DNA of 8,795 nucleotides from SG8-39 sp032125995 (lineage in GTDB: Bacteria; Pseudomonadota; Gammaproteobacteria; Burkholderiales; SG8-39), in assembly GCA_032125995.1 (NCBI GenBank), contig JAQBBQ010000117.1:1-8795 (forward strand), written 5' to 3'. Positions 1-6,780 of the stretch are shown piece after piece (position 1 is the first letter of the stretch; every line of letters starts with the position of its first letter). A program made the position numbers and the translations under genes. The notes below the pieces were generated by a model. The model saw nothing but the letters and a program-made list of their open reading frames with translations. It was not told where the DNA came from and did not search any database.

Positions 1-5
1 CCCGC

Positions 6-680
6 ATGAACGCGCCCGTGATCGCAATCGACGGGCCCGCGGCATCGGGCAAGGGCACCATTGCCAAGCGCGTCGCCCAGGCGCTTGGGTTTCACTACCT
101 GGAAAGCGGCGCACTCTACCGCCTGGTCGCGCTCGCCTCGCTCGAGTCGGGTGTGGCGCCAGACGACGCCGCCGGACTGGCCCGACTCGCCGAGACACTC
201 GAGGCGCGCTTTGCGGGCGACGACATTACCCTCGGCGGCGTGAAGATTGACCGCGCGCGGCTTTACGAAGAGCGCTGCGGGGAGCGTGCCTCGCAGATCG
301 CGCCGCACCCGGGGGTGCGCAGCGCCCTGTTGACGCGTCAGCGCGGGTTTCGGCGCGCGCCGGGACTCGTCGCCGACGGGCGTGACATGGGGACGGTCGT
401 ATTCCCCGATGCGGAGCTAAAAGTGTTCCTCACCGCCGCGGCCGATGAGCGGGCCCGCCGTCGGTATAACCAGTTGAAACAAAAAGGAATCCATGCTAAC
501 CTGCGCGCCCTTTCCCGTGACCTGGCAGCGCGCGACGCGCGTGATACCGCCAGAGCCGTGGCGCCGCTCACGCGCGCGACCGACGCGAGGGAGCTCGATG
601 GCTCCGCGCTTTCGGTCGATGCCGTGGTGGCAACGGTGCTGAATTGGTGGCAGGAAGGGCGGCGCAGCGTGACTGTTTGA
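6..680 (+). CDS. cmk: Cytidylate kinase (CMP/dCMP kinase)
   Basis: Cytosolic enzyme that transfers phosphate from ATP to CMP or dCMP, giving CDP or dCDP for RNA, DNA and phospholipid synthesis. The 224-residue protein is close to the usual length (about 225). A P-loop, GPAASGKGT, lies at residues 10-18 with Lys16. It is followed by the CMP-binding stretch YLESGALYR (31-39), the family motif GRDMGTVVFPDA (125-136), and an arginine-rich lid and RD..R..VAPL segment (about 171-188). The family more often has GPSGAGKGT in the P-loop, so the AAS reading is a mild variant that keeps the key Gly-Lys-Gly. The ATG at 6 gives the standard N-terminus. Only five bases precede it, so the ribosome binding site is outside the window. 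The ATGA at 6-9 also makes a TGA at 7-9, so an upstream gene (aroA in related genomes) may end there, but this cannot be shown. rpsA follows after 136 bases, the order conserved across proteobacteria. Confidence 0.97.
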   Translation: MNAPVIAIDGPAASGKGTIAKRVAQALGFHYLESGALYRLVALASLESGVAPDDAAGLARLAETLEARFAGDDITLGGVKIDRARLYEERCGERASQIAPHPGVRSALLTRQRGFRRAPGLVADGRDMGTVVFPDAELKVFLTAAADERARRRYNQLKQKGIHANLRALSRDLAARDARDTARAVAPLTRATDARELDGSALSVDAVVATVLNWWQEGRRSVTV

Positions 681-684
681 TTTT

Positions 685-712
685 AAAGGACAAACAACAT
701 ACTCTGTCCTTT
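685..712 (+). promoter_or_regulatory. Perfect 8-bp hairpin in the cmk-rpsA gap
   Basis: AAAGGACA (685-692) is the exact reverse complement of TGTCCTTT (705-712), with a 12-base loop. It begins five bases after the cmk stop codon. The stem is A/T-rich at its base in an otherwise GC-rich region, and no U-run follows, so it is a poor intrinsic terminator. It could be a processing site or part of the rpsA leader. In E. coli the rpsA leader folds into hairpins through which S1 represses its own translation; a similar role here is inference from position only. Confidence 0.45.
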
Positions 713-731
713 GCGCTGATTGGGTGGGCGC

Positions 732-751
732 GCTGCGCACTTCGCGGCAGC
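732..751 (+). promoter_or_regulatory. Second leader hairpin upstream of rpsA
   Basis: GCTGCGC (732-738) can pair with GCGGCAGC (744-751) with one bulged G, leaving a five-base loop ACTTC. It lies between the hairpin at 685-712 and the S1 start region. With that hairpin it would give the rpsA transcript a structured leader of about 110 bases. GC-rich DNA makes such pairings by chance quite often, so confidence is modest. Confidence 0.3.
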
Positions 752-785
752 CCGTGTTTACAACCTAACCCGACCGTTTCTCACC

Positions 786-804
786 GGAGCGGCGGCAAAT
801 GAGG
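786..804 (+). promoter_or_regulatory. Competing Shine-Dalgarno sites for rpsA
   Basis: Two short purine motifs precede two in-frame ATGs. GGAG at 786-789 is 9 bases before the ATG at 799, and GAGG at 801-804 is 12 bases before the ATG at 817. The first has the better spacing. The second start gives the N-terminus expected for betaproteobacterial S1 proteins. The weak or poorly spaced signals resemble the known situation in E. coli rpsA, whose translation does not depend on a strong Shine-Dalgarno. Confidence 0.4.
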
Positions 805-816
805 TCTTTTCTGTTC

Positions 817-2550
817 ATGTCTACCGCTTCCCCCGCTGTCTCACAGCCGTCCACACCCGACCACGAGTCCTTCGCCGCCCTATTTGAAGAAAGCATCCAC
901 CGCAAGGAGATGCGCGTCGGCGAGGTCATTACCGCCGAGGTCGTCAGCGTCGATCCCAACGTCGTCATCGTCAACGCGGGCCTCAAGTCCGAAAGCGTCA
1001 TCCCGATCGAAGAGTTTCGCAACGATGCGGGCGAACTCGACGTCAAGATCGGAGATTTCGTCTCGGTGTCCATCGAGGCCCTCGAGGACGGTTTCGGCGC
1101 CACCCGCCTGTCGCGCGAAAAAGCCAAGCGCCTGGCCGCCTGGTTGGATCTCGAGAGCGCGCTTGCGGCCGGCGAAAAGGTGGAAGGCATGATCTCCGGC
1201 AAGGTGAAGGGCGGATTGACCGTGATGATCACGGGAATCCGGGCCTTCCTGCCTGGCTCGCTGGTCGATCTGCGTCCGGTCAAGGACACCACGCCCTTCG
1301 AGGGCAAGCAGATGGAGTTCAAAGTCATCAAGCTCGACCGCCGGCGCAATAACGTGGTGGTGTCGCGGCGCGCGGTGCTCGAGGAGACGGCCGGTGCGGA
1401 GCGCGACGCCTTGCTCTCGACGCTCTCCGAAGGCGCGGTCGTGAAGGGGGTGGTCAAGAACATCACGGATTACGGCGCCTTCGTCGATCTCGGCGGCATC
1501 GACGGCTTGCTGCACATTACCGACATCGCATGGCGCCGCGTGAAGCATCCCTCGGAGGTGCTCAATGTCGGCGATGAAGTCACCGCCAAGGTGCTCAAAT
1601 TCGACGCCGAGAAGAATCGCGTCTCGCTCGGTCTCAAGCAGTTGGGTGAGGATCCGTGGGTCGGCATTGCGCGCCGCTATCCGCAGAGCACGCGCTTGTT
1701 CGGCAAAGTAACCAACCTCACAGACTATGGGGCGTTCGTCGAAGTCGAGGAGGGCATCGAGGGTTTGGTGCACGTGTCCGAGATGGATTGGACCAACAAG
1801 AACGTCCACCCGTCCAAAGTCAGCCAGGTCGGCGACGAGGTCGAGGTGATGATCCTCGAGATCGACGAAGACCGGCGGCGCATCTCGCTCGGCATGAAGC
1901 AGTGCTTGCCGAATCCCTGGGACGACTTCGCGCGCGAATTCAAGAAGGGCGATCGGGTCAAGGGCCAGATCAAGTCAATCACCGATTTCGGTGTCTTCGT
2001 GGGCCTGGTTGGCGGCATCGACGGCCTGGTTCACCTGTCGGATCTGTCCTGGTCCGATGTGGGCGAAGAGGCGGTCCAGCGCTTCAAAAAGGGCGACGAA
2101 GTCGAGGCGGTCGTGTTGGCGATCGACGTCGAGCGCGAGCGTATCTCGCTGGGCGTCAAACAGCTCGAGGGCGACCCGTTCACGAACTTCCTTGCAAGCA
2201 ACGAAAAGAACAGCGTTGTCGAGGGCGTGGTGAAATCCGTCGACGCGAAGGGCGCGGTCATCGGACTGACCTCGGACGTCGACGGTTACCTGCGTGCCTC
2301 GGAATTCGCGCGCGAGCGGGTCGAGGATCTGCGCACGCACCTTAAGGAAGGCGACACGCTGCAGACCATGATCACCAACATCGATCGCAAGAATCGGTCG
2401 ATCAATCTTTCGGTGAAGGCCAAGGACCTTGCCGAGGAGAGCGACGCCATGAAGCATATCCGGACCGAGCAGGCAGCAAGCGCAGCGGGCAGCACCAACC
2501 TGGGCGCGCTGCTGCGCGCGAAGCTCGACAACCGCGACCCGCAGCAGTAA
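817..2550 (+). CDS. rpsA: 30S ribosomal protein S1
   Basis: Ribosomal protein S1 binds mRNA on the small subunit and helps unfold and place it for initiation. From the ATG at 817 the protein has 577 residues and six S1 (OB-fold) repeats at about 34-100, 119-186, 206-274, 291-361, 378-448 and 465-534. Repeats 3-5 are the most canonical, each with a (T/S)D(Y/F)G.FV...GI(D/E)GL(V/L)H core. Repeats 1 and 2, which tether S1 to the ribosome in the family, are the usual divergent ones. Repeat 6 (SVDAKGAVIGL) is also divergent. The acidic N-terminal segment ESFAALFEES (17-26) is typical of the family. An in-frame ATG at 799 would add MRSFLF and has a better-placed GGAG; I prefer 817 because relatives begin with a short Ser/Thr-rich stretch as here. 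The gene lies between cmk and ihfB as in most proteobacteria, and the leader hairpins suggest post-transcriptional control. Confidence 0.97.
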   Translation: MSTASPAVSQPSTPDHESFAALFEESIHRKEMRVGEVITAEVVSVDPNVVIVNAGLKSESVIPIEEFRNDAGELDVKIGDFVSVSIEALEDGFGATRLSREKAKRLAAWLDLESALAAGEKVEGMISGKVKGGLTVMITGIRAFLPGSLVDLRPVKDTTPFEGKQMEFKVIKLDRRRNNVVVSRRAVLEETAGAERDALLSTLSEGAVVKGVVKNITDYGAFVDLGGIDGLLHITDIAWRRVKHPSEVLNVGDEVTAKVLKFDAEKNRVSLGLKQLGEDPWVGIARRYPQSTRLFGKVTNLTDYGAFVEVEEGIEGLVHVSEMDWTNKNVHPSKVSQVGDEVEVMILEIDEDRRRISLGMKQCLPNPWDDFAREFKKGDRVKGQIKSITDFGVFVGLVGGIDGLVHLSDLSWSDVGEEAVQRFKKGDEVEAVVLAIDVERERISLGVKQLEGDPFTNFLASNEKNSVVEGVVKSVDAKGAVIGLTSDVDGYLRASEFARERVEDLRTHLKEGDTLQTMITNIDRKNRSINLSVKAKDLAEESDAMKHIRTEQAASAAGSTNLGALLRAKLDNRDPQQ

Positions 2551-2590
2551 CGCGTGCGTGCGGACCGATCTCTAGAAGCAACGCGCTGGC

Positions 2591-2596
2591 GGGAGG
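2591..2596 (+). promoter_or_regulatory. Strong ribosome binding site for ihfB
   Basis: GGGAGG ends five bases before the ATG at 2602. This is the strongest Shine-Dalgarno in the window. It decides the ihfB start in favour of 2602 over an in-frame GTG at 2554, which would add 16 residues not found in the family and has no comparable site. Confidence 0.75.
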
Positions 2597-2601
2597 TGCA
2601 G

Positions 2602-2934
2602 ATGACAAAGTCCGAGTTGATCGCGCGCCTCGCCCAGCGCTATCCACAGTTGGTCGCGAAGGATGCCGAGTACGCGGTCAAGATGATCCTGGATGCGATG
2701 GGGCATGCGCTGCTCTCGGGGCATCGTATCGAGATCCGGGGTTTCGGCAGCTTCGGCCTCAACTACCGCCCGCCGCGGGTGGGGCGCAACCCAAAGTCCG
2801 GCGAAAAGGTGCAAGTGCCGGACAAGTTCGTGCCGCATTTCAAGGCTGGCAAGGAATTGCGCGAACGGGTCGATGCGCAGTACGCCGAGCAGCAGGCCGC
2901 TGGGGGGGCGCTGGAGGCCCAGCCCACGCCTTGA
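2602..2934 (+). CDS. ihfB: Integration host factor, beta subunit
   Basis: Small nucleoid protein of the HU/IHF family. With the alpha subunit (encoded elsewhere) it binds specific sites and bends DNA sharply, assisting transcription, replication and site-specific recombination. The 110-residue protein starts MTKSEL, as IHF-beta proteins do. It carries the DNA-binding arm signature IEIRGFGSFGL (43-53), then RPPRVGRNPKSGEKV (56-70) with the proline that intercalates into DNA (NPKSG, Pro64), then VPHFKAGKELRERV (77-90). MTKSEL and the surrounding sequence match IHF-beta better than IHF-alpha or HU. The end beyond about residue 94 is an Ala/Gln/Gly/Pro-rich tail absent from the 94-residue E. coli protein; short variable tails of this kind occur in betaproteobacteria and are probably disordered. 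It starts 51 bases after rpsA and probably shares its transcript. Confidence 0.96.
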   Translation: MTKSELIARLAQRYPQLVAKDAEYAVKMILDAMGHALLSGHRIEIRGFGSFGLNYRPPRVGRNPKSGEKVQVPDKFVPHFKAGKELRERVDAQYAEQQAAGGALEAQPTP

Positions 2935-2954
2935 TCGAGAACAGGCAAGACGAC

Positions 2955-2985
2955 GCGCGGCGCCAGCTTCGACGCGGGGCCGCGC
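2955..2985 (+). repeat. Inverted repeat between ihfB and lapA
   Basis: GCGCGGC (2955-2961) pairs perfectly with GCCGCGC (2979-2985) across a 17-base loop, in the 69-base gap between ihfB and lapA. No U-run follows, so it is not a convincing terminator. It might attenuate or stabilise the transcript at the switch from ihfB to the lap genes. In sequence this GC-rich a chance origin is quite possible. Confidence 0.25.
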
Positions 2986-3003
2986 AGCACTGAGCCGCCG
3001 AGC

Positions 3004-3300
3004 ATGCCACTCCTCACCTGGACCGTCAGGCTGATTCTGTTCATCGTGTTGTTGGCCTTCGCGGTCAAGAACACGGATCTGGTCACCCTGCGCTTCTATT
3101 TCGATCTGGCGTGGGAAGGGCCGCTGGTGATCGTGCTGTTCGGCGTCCTTGCCATTGGTGCAGTGCTCGGACTCGCGGCGACCACGGGTACGCTGCTGCG
3201 CCAACGACGCGAGATCGCGCGTCTGCGCCGAGAGCAGCGCCAGGGCGTCTCGCTGACGACGCGCGAATCCCCCGCTGCGCCGCCCGCGATCGACGCCTGA
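3004..3300 (+). CDS. lapA: LapA, small inner-membrane protein of LPS assembly (DUF1049 family)
   Basis: Small inner-membrane protein encoded beside lapB. In E. coli LapA (YciS) and LapB act together in lipopolysaccharide assembly. The 98-residue protein has two hydrophobic helices at about 8-21 and 39-60. Between them is the family hallmark VKNTDLVTLRFYFD (21-34), the counterpart of the Asn-x-x-x-Val-x-(F/L) motif of DUF1049 proteins. After the second helix comes a basic segment likely to form a coiled coil on the cytoplasmic side (RQRREIARLRREQR, 66-79), then a Pro/Ala tail. The Shine-Dalgarno is weak (TGAG at 2991-2994). The start at 3004 is supported by the immediate hydrophobic helix and the family's usual length. 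lapB begins 14 bases downstream, the conserved pairing. Confidence 0.9.
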   Translation: MPLLTWTVRLILFIVLLAFAVKNTDLVTLRFYFDLAWEGPLVIVLFGVLAIGAVLGLAATTGTLLRQRREIARLRREQRQGVSLTTRESPAAPPAIDA

Positions 3301-3314
3301 CAGGGGCCGTGGCG

Positions 3315-4493
3315 ATGGAGTTCGAGGTCTGGTGGTTGCTCGGCGTTCCGATCCTGTTCGGCCTTGGCTGGCTGGCGGCACGCATCGACATCAAACAGCT
3401 GGTGACCGAATCGCGCAGCCTGCCGCGGTCCTACTTCCGCGGCCTCAACTTCCTCTTGAACGAGCAGCCCGACAAGGCCATCGAGGCGTTCATCGAGGTC
3501 GTGCGGATCGACCCGGAGACGGTTGAGCTGCATTTCGCGCTTGGCAGCCTGTTTCGCCGGCGTGGTGAATACGACCGCGCGATTCGCATGCACCAGATCC
3601 TGATCGAGCGTGCCGACCTCGGACCCGAACAGAAGCTTGCTGCATTGGCTGCGCTTGGCGAGGACTACCTGCGCGCCGGCATTCTCGATCGAGCCGAGGA
3701 CGCGTTTCGCCGGCTCATGGACAGTTCTTACGCCGCGCAGGCTCGGGTCCATTTACTCAGCATCTGCGAACAGGAAAAAGAGTGGGCGCGCGCGATCGAG
3801 ATGGCGCGCGCGCTGGAAGCGGAGTCTGGCCAGACGCGTGCGCGCGAGATCGCGCAATATCACTGCGAGCTCGCCGCAGCCGAAGCGATGCGATCAAATC
3901 CGGATGCGGCGCGCGCGCAGCTCGAGGCCGCGCTTGAGGCCAACCGCAAGTGCGCGCGCGCGAACGTGCAACTCGGCGATCTGGAGCGGACGGCGAATCG
4001 CCCGCAGGAGGCGCTTGCGCTCTGGATGCGGATTGAAACCCAGAGCCCAGACTACCTGGCACTGGTCGGCCAGCGCGTGCTGGAAACGCACCGCGCGACG
4101 GGTCGGAGCGAGGAGGGCCTGCGCCTGTTGGTCGGCTACCTCGAGCGCTACCCGTCTGTCGACCTGCTCGACACCGTATTTCAATCGGTCCTGGAGAACG
4201 AGGGGTCGGCGGCTGCCTACCGACTGGTGCGCGACGAGTTGCGGCGCAATCCGACGTTGATCGGCCTCGATCATCTGCTCGAGGCGGAGATCGTCGGCAC
4301 GCAATTGCCAGAGCGCCGGCGCGATCTCGAACTGATGCGCAATCTGGTGCACGGGCACACGCGCCGGCTGGCCCGCTATCGCTGCGATGCCTGTGGCTTC
4401 AAGGCGCGCCAGTTCTACTGGCAGTGTCCCGCCTGCAACGGTTGGGAGACCTTCCCGCCGCGCCGCGTCGAGGAGTTCGAGCTCGCGTCATGA
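3315..4493 (+). CDS. lapB: LapB (YciM), TPR regulator of lipopolysaccharide synthesis
   Basis: Inner-membrane-anchored cytoplasmic protein which, in E. coli, binds the FtsH protease and promotes degradation of LpxC, matching lipid A synthesis to need. The 392-residue length is almost that of E. coli LapB (389). An N-terminal membrane anchor (about 4-21) is followed by RSLPRSYFRGLNFLLNEQPDKAIEAF (35-60), which opens the tetratricopeptide array (about 36-310). At the C-terminus is a rubredoxin-like metal knuckle, CDACG...CPACNGW, with Cys357, Cys360, Cys371 and Cys374. In E. coli this domain packs on the TPRs and is needed for function. ATG 3315 is chosen because it puts the anchor first and has AGGGG at 3302-3306, eight bases upstream; longer reading would overlap lapA. 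A GTG at 3309 is possible but adds only two residues. The TGA overlaps the ugd ATG, suggesting translational coupling. Confidence 0.96.
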   Translation: MEFEVWWLLGVPILFGLGWLAARIDIKQLVTESRSLPRSYFRGLNFLLNEQPDKAIEAFIEVVRIDPETVELHFALGSLFRRRGEYDRAIRMHQILIERADLGPEQKLAALAALGEDYLRAGILDRAEDAFRRLMDSSYAAQARVHLLSICEQEKEWARAIEMARALEAESGQTRAREIAQYHCELAAAEAMRSNPDAARAQLEAALEANRKCARANVQLGDLERTANRPQEALALWMRIETQSPDYLALVGQRVLETHRATGRSEEGLRLLVGYLERYPSVDLLDTVFQSVLENEGSAAAYRLVRDELRRNPTLIGLDHLLEAEIVGTQLPERRRDLELMRNLVHGHTRRLARYRCDACGFKARQFYWQCPACNGWETFPPRRVEEFELAS

Positions 4494-5818
4494 ACGTGAC
4501 CGTCGTCGGTATCGGCTACGTCGGCCTCGTCACCGGGGCTTGCCTCGCGGACATGGGCAACCAAGTCTTGTGCCTGGATGTCGACGCGAAGAAGGTCGAG
4601 GCGCTAAACGCGGGGCAGATCCCGATCTTCGAGCCCGGCCTCGAGTCGATCGTGCGGCGCAACCGCGCTGCGGGACGCCTCGTGTTCTCGACCGATGTCG
4701 CGGCGAGTGTTGCCCACGGCGAGTTGCAATTCATCGCGGTCGGCACGCCCCCGGACGGGGATGGCAGTGCGGATCTGCGTTACGTACTCGAGGCGGCGCG
4801 CGCAATCGGCGCCTCGATGGAGGAATACCGCGTCGTCGTCAACAAGTCCACGGTTCCAGTCGGGACGGCGGACAGGGTGCGTGCGGTCATCGCCGATGCG
4901 CTCGAGGCGCGCGGGTGCGAAACCGCGTTCAGCGTGGTTTCGAGCCCCGAGTTTCTCAAGGAAGGCGCCGCGATCGAGGATTTCATGCGCCCCGACCGGA
5001 TCATCATCGGTGCGGACGACGCGCGCGCGACCCAGCTGCTGCGCCAGCTGTACGCGCCGTTTCAGCGTAACCACGAACGCGTGATGCTGATGAGCGTGCG
5101 TTCGGCGGAGCTCACCAAGTATGCCGCCAACGCCATGCTGGCCACACGCATCTCGTTCATGAACGAGCTCGCGAACCTTGCCGAACGGATTGGGGCCGAC
5201 ATCGAGGACGTGCGCCGCGGTATCGGGTCGGATCCGCGCATCGGTTTCCAGTTCCTCTACGCGGGTGCCGGCTTCGGTGGTTCGTGCTTTCCGAAGGACG
5301 TCAAGGCGCTGCAACACTCGGCCGCGGCCGCGGGGGTGCCACTGCAGATTCTCGCCGCCGTCGAGCGCGTGAATGACGCGCAGAAACGCGTTCTCGGCGC
5401 AAAAATCCGTGCGCGCTTCGGCCCGGACCTGCGCGGCAGGCGCATCGCCGTCTGGGGTCTGGCATTCAAACCGAATACCGACGACATGCGCGATGCGCCG
5501 AGCCTGGCGCTGATCGACGATCTGATCGGGGCGGGGGCGACCGTGCGCGCCTACGATCCGGTCGTGCGCAGCGAGGCCGATCGAATCTTCAGCGGCGAGC
5601 CGCGGGTGGAGATCGTCGCCTCCGCACTTGCCGCGGTCGAGGCGGCCGACGCGCTCGCGGTGGTGACCGAGTGGCAGGAATTTCGGTCGCCGGATTTCGA
5701 TGCGCTCGTCGCGCGCATGAAGACCGCCGTGATCTTCGATGGGCGCAACCTCTACGATCCTTCGACGGTTCGCGCCCACGGCATCGAATACATTCCGATC
5801 GGACGCGCACCGACATGA
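4490..5818 (+). CDS. ugd: UDP-glucose 6-dehydrogenase
   Basis: Cytosolic enzyme that oxidises UDP-glucose to UDP-glucuronate with two NAD+, supplying precursors for capsule, exopolysaccharide or 4-amino-4-deoxy-L-arabinose on lipid A. The 442-residue protein shows all three family domains: an N-terminal Rossmann fold with VGIGYVGLVTG (6-16), a central helical domain with SPEFLKEGAAIEDF (152-165) and ELTKYAANAMLA (207-218, with Lys210 and Asn214), and a C-terminal UDP-binding domain containing WGLAFKPNTDDMRDAPS (322-338). The catalytic cysteine is Cys266 in GFGGSCFPKDV (261-271). Related GDP-mannose dehydrogenases share this fold, but GFGGSCFPKD and the FKPNTDD(M/I)R segment fit Ugd best. ATG 4490 gives the canonical MNVTVVGIGYVG start and overlaps the lapB stop by four bases. 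The only purine motif nearby, AGGAG at 4471-4475, is 14 bases away, so coupled initiation is likely. The same overlap occurs with the next gene. Confidence 0.96.
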   Translation: MNVTVVGIGYVGLVTGACLADMGNQVLCLDVDAKKVEALNAGQIPIFEPGLESIVRRNRAAGRLVFSTDVAASVAHGELQFIAVGTPPDGDGSADLRYVLEAARAIGASMEEYRVVVNKSTVPVGTADRVRAVIADALEARGCETAFSVVSSPEFLKEGAAIEDFMRPDRIIIGADDARATQLLRQLYAPFQRNHERVMLMSVRSAELTKYAANAMLATRISFMNELANLAERIGADIEDVRRGIGSDPRIGFQFLYAGAGFGGSCFPKDVKALQHSAAAAGVPLQILAAVERVNDAQKRVLGAKIRARFGPDLRGRRIAVWGLAFKPNTDDMRDAPSLALIDDLIGAGATVRAYDPVVRSEADRIFSGEPRVEIVASALAAVEAADALAVVTEWQEFRSPDFDALVARMKTAVIFDGRNLYDPSTVRAHGIEYIPIGRAPT

Positions 5819-6765
5819 GCGAACCCCGCGCGGCGAAGCCGCTCCCCGTTCCCGACACGACGCAGGCGCGCGTGCTGATCGTGGGTGACGTGATGCTCGA
5901 TCGCTACTGGTTCGGCGATGCCTCGCGCGTGTCGCCGGAGGCGCCGGTGCCGGTGGTGCTGGTCGAGCGTGAGGAAGCGCGCCCCGGCGGTGCCGCAAAC
6001 GTCGCGCGTAATTGCGTGGCGCTCGGTGCGGTCACGCGGCTCCTGTCGGTGATCGGCGATGACGCGGACGGACGCCGGCTCGCCGAGCTGGTCGACGCGG
6101 CAGGGGTAGAGGCGAGCTTTCACACCGACGCGACGATGCCGACGACCGTCAAGCTGCGGGTGATCGCGCGCCAGCAGCAACTGCTGCGGATCGATTTCGA
6201 GACACCACCTTCGAGCGAGGTGCTGGCGTCCACGCTGGCGGAGTTCGAACAGGCGCTGCCACTGTGCGACGCGGTCATTCTGTCCGATTACGGCAAGGGC
6301 GGACTCGCGCACATCGAGCGCATGATCGAGCTTGCACGGGGTGCCGGACGACCGGTGCTCGTCGACCCCAAGGGTGACGATTACACGCGCTACCGCGGTG
6401 CCAGCGTGGTGACGCCGAACCGCGCCGAGTTGCGCGAGGTGGTCGGGACCTGGACGGACGAGGCCGATCTCGCGCGCCGCGTCGAAGGGTTGCGCGCCGC
6501 GCTCGATTTCGGCGCGCTGCTCGTCACCCGCAGCGAGCACGGCATGTCGCTGTTCCGCAAAGAGGGCGCTGTGCACGTCCCGGCGCAGACGCGTGAAGTG
6601 TACGATGTGAGCGGTGCGGGAGACACGGTGATCGCGGCGCTTGGCGTCATGATTGCGGCGGGCGTCGGTCTGGAGGACGCGATGCACATTGCCAACCGCG
6701 CCGCCGGCATCGTCGTCGGCAAGCTGGGCACTGCGGTGGCGACGCGCGAAGAGCTTTTCGGCTAG
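5815..6765 (+). CDS. rfaE1: D-glycero-beta-D-manno-heptose-7-phosphate kinase (stand-alone HldA)
   Basis: Phosphorylates D-glycero-D-manno-heptose 7-phosphate at C1, giving the 1,7-bisphosphate, an early step to ADP-heptose for the LPS inner core. It is a PfkB/ribokinase-fold protein of 316 residues. Visible motifs are LIVGDVMLDRYWFG (21-34), RVSPEAPVPV (38-47), the substrate-binding GGAANVA (58-64), DPKG (184-187), the TPN of the nucleotide site (200-202), and the PfkB signature DVSGAGDTVIAAL (264-276) with the probable catalytic base Asp270. The protein ends at about residue 316, so it lacks the C-terminal adenylyltransferase domain of the fused enteric HldE (477 residues). A separate HldC and the phosphatase GmhB must be encoded elsewhere. 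ATG 5815 overlaps the ugd stop (ATGA). The first 17 or so residues are a variable, probably flexible lead. hldA is a synonym. Confidence 0.95.
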   Translation: MSEPRAAKPLPVPDTTQARVLIVGDVMLDRYWFGDASRVSPEAPVPVVLVEREEARPGGAANVARNCVALGAVTRLLSVIGDDADGRRLAELVDAAGVEASFHTDATMPTTVKLRVIARQQQLLRIDFETPPSSEVLASTLAEFEQALPLCDAVILSDYGKGGLAHIERMIELARGAGRPVLVDPKGDDYTRYRGASVVTPNRAELREVVGTWTDEADLARRVEGLRAALDFGALLVTRSEHGMSLFRKEGAVHVPAQTREVYDVSGAGDTVIAALGVMIAAGVGLEDAMHIANRAAGIVVGKLGTAVATREELFG

Positions 6766-6780
6766 GACGCACAGGCAGGC

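Noticed and set aside
1..9. End of an upstream gene (aroA in relatives) overlapping the cmk start as ATGA
   Set aside because: Only two codons and a stop (CCC GCA TGA) would be visible, which cannot identify any gene, though the overlap geometry is plausible.
677..705. Possible sigma-70 promoter, TTGATT (677-682) and TACTCT (700-705), 17 bases apart
   Set aside because: The -35 matches four of six and the -10 only three of six consensus bases, and it overlaps a better-supported hairpin. Too weak to annotate.
880..1809. Antisense open frame of 309 codons opposite rpsA
   Set aside because: It is produced by the repeated S1 domain sequence read backwards and has no family motif or plausible start signal.
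4604..5998. Antisense open frame of 464 codons opposite ugd and the start of rfaE1
   Set aside because: It mirrors the codon pattern of a clear GC-rich gene, its translation is rich in Arg/Ala/His with no domain, and it crosses two confirmed genes. Long antisense frames are expected at this base composition.
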